A stretch of DNA of 5,240 nt. Source: JANRKG01 sp033763635 (GTDB taxonomy: Bacteria; Cyanobacteriota; Cyanobacteriia; GCF-001939115). Position 1 is the stretch's first letter, and the number at the start of each line of letters is the position of its first letter. Made by a program: the position numbers and the translations under genes. The stretch is taken from the NCBI GenBank assembly GCA_033763635.1, contig JANRKG010000073.1, positions 1 through 5,240 on the forward strand, written 5' to 3'. Of this stretch, positions 5,240-5,240 are shown one piece after another. The notes below the pieces were generated by a model. It was not told the origin of the DNA, made no database searches, and saw nothing but the letters and a program-made list of their open reading frames with translations.

Positions 5240-5240
5240 G

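Noticed and set aside
1..5240. Novel defence, mobile or CRISPR-like system
   Set aside because: All five larger ORFs but one belong to known housekeeping families. I see no transposase, integrase, nuclease, reverse transcriptase, spaced repeats or tRNA in the window.

Overview
The window looks like ordinary chromosomal DNA of a cyanobacterium. The PII protein is of the cyanobacterial type (112 residues, Ser49 in the T-loop) and has an NtcA-type palindrome upstream. There is a Ccs1/ResB cytochrome c assembly factor, a QueF close to the cyanobacterial form, and two small proteins that resemble cyanobacteria-only families. The hexamer CGATCG, core of the cyanobacterial HIP1 element, occurs 15 times where about one would be expected. 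The details fit a filamentous or Leptolyngbya-like lineage, but I cannot name a genus from this sequence.

Layout: the 3' part of a UDP-N-acetylglucosamine 2-epimerase gene (+, 1-953, start outside the window) converges on a small conserved gene (-, 1016-1279, GTG start). A divergent gap of about 200 bp leads to rdgB, the inosine/xanthosine triphosphate pyrophosphatase (+, 1486-2055). This converges on glnB (-, 2128-2466), which has a TTG start, a strong Shine-Dalgarno, an NtcA-type promoter and an intrinsic terminator. Upstream of glnB on the same strand is a 195-residue coiled-coil protein with a C-terminal membrane anchor (-, 2557-3144). A second divergent gap of 199 bp holds a good sigma70-like promoter for that gene, straddled by an inverted repeat. 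Then come queF (+, 3344-3772), a palindromic intergenic repeat (3803-3848), and ccs1 (-, 3884-5239), whose start codon lies one base from the window edge.

The genes do not form a single pathway: cell-envelope sugar synthesis, nucleotide-pool cleaning, nitrogen/carbon signalling, tRNA queuosine synthesis and cytochrome c maturation are each represented by one gene. Almost every neighbour pair is convergent or divergent, so most genes are probably single transcription units; only the coiled-coil gene and glnB could be co-transcribed. No mobile element, CRISPR array, tRNA, rRNA, toxin-antitoxin pair or defence system is visible. The points most worth a second look are the control region and TTG start of glnB, the uncharacterised tail-anchored coiled-coil protein, the inverted repeat over its promoter, and the long palindrome after queF.
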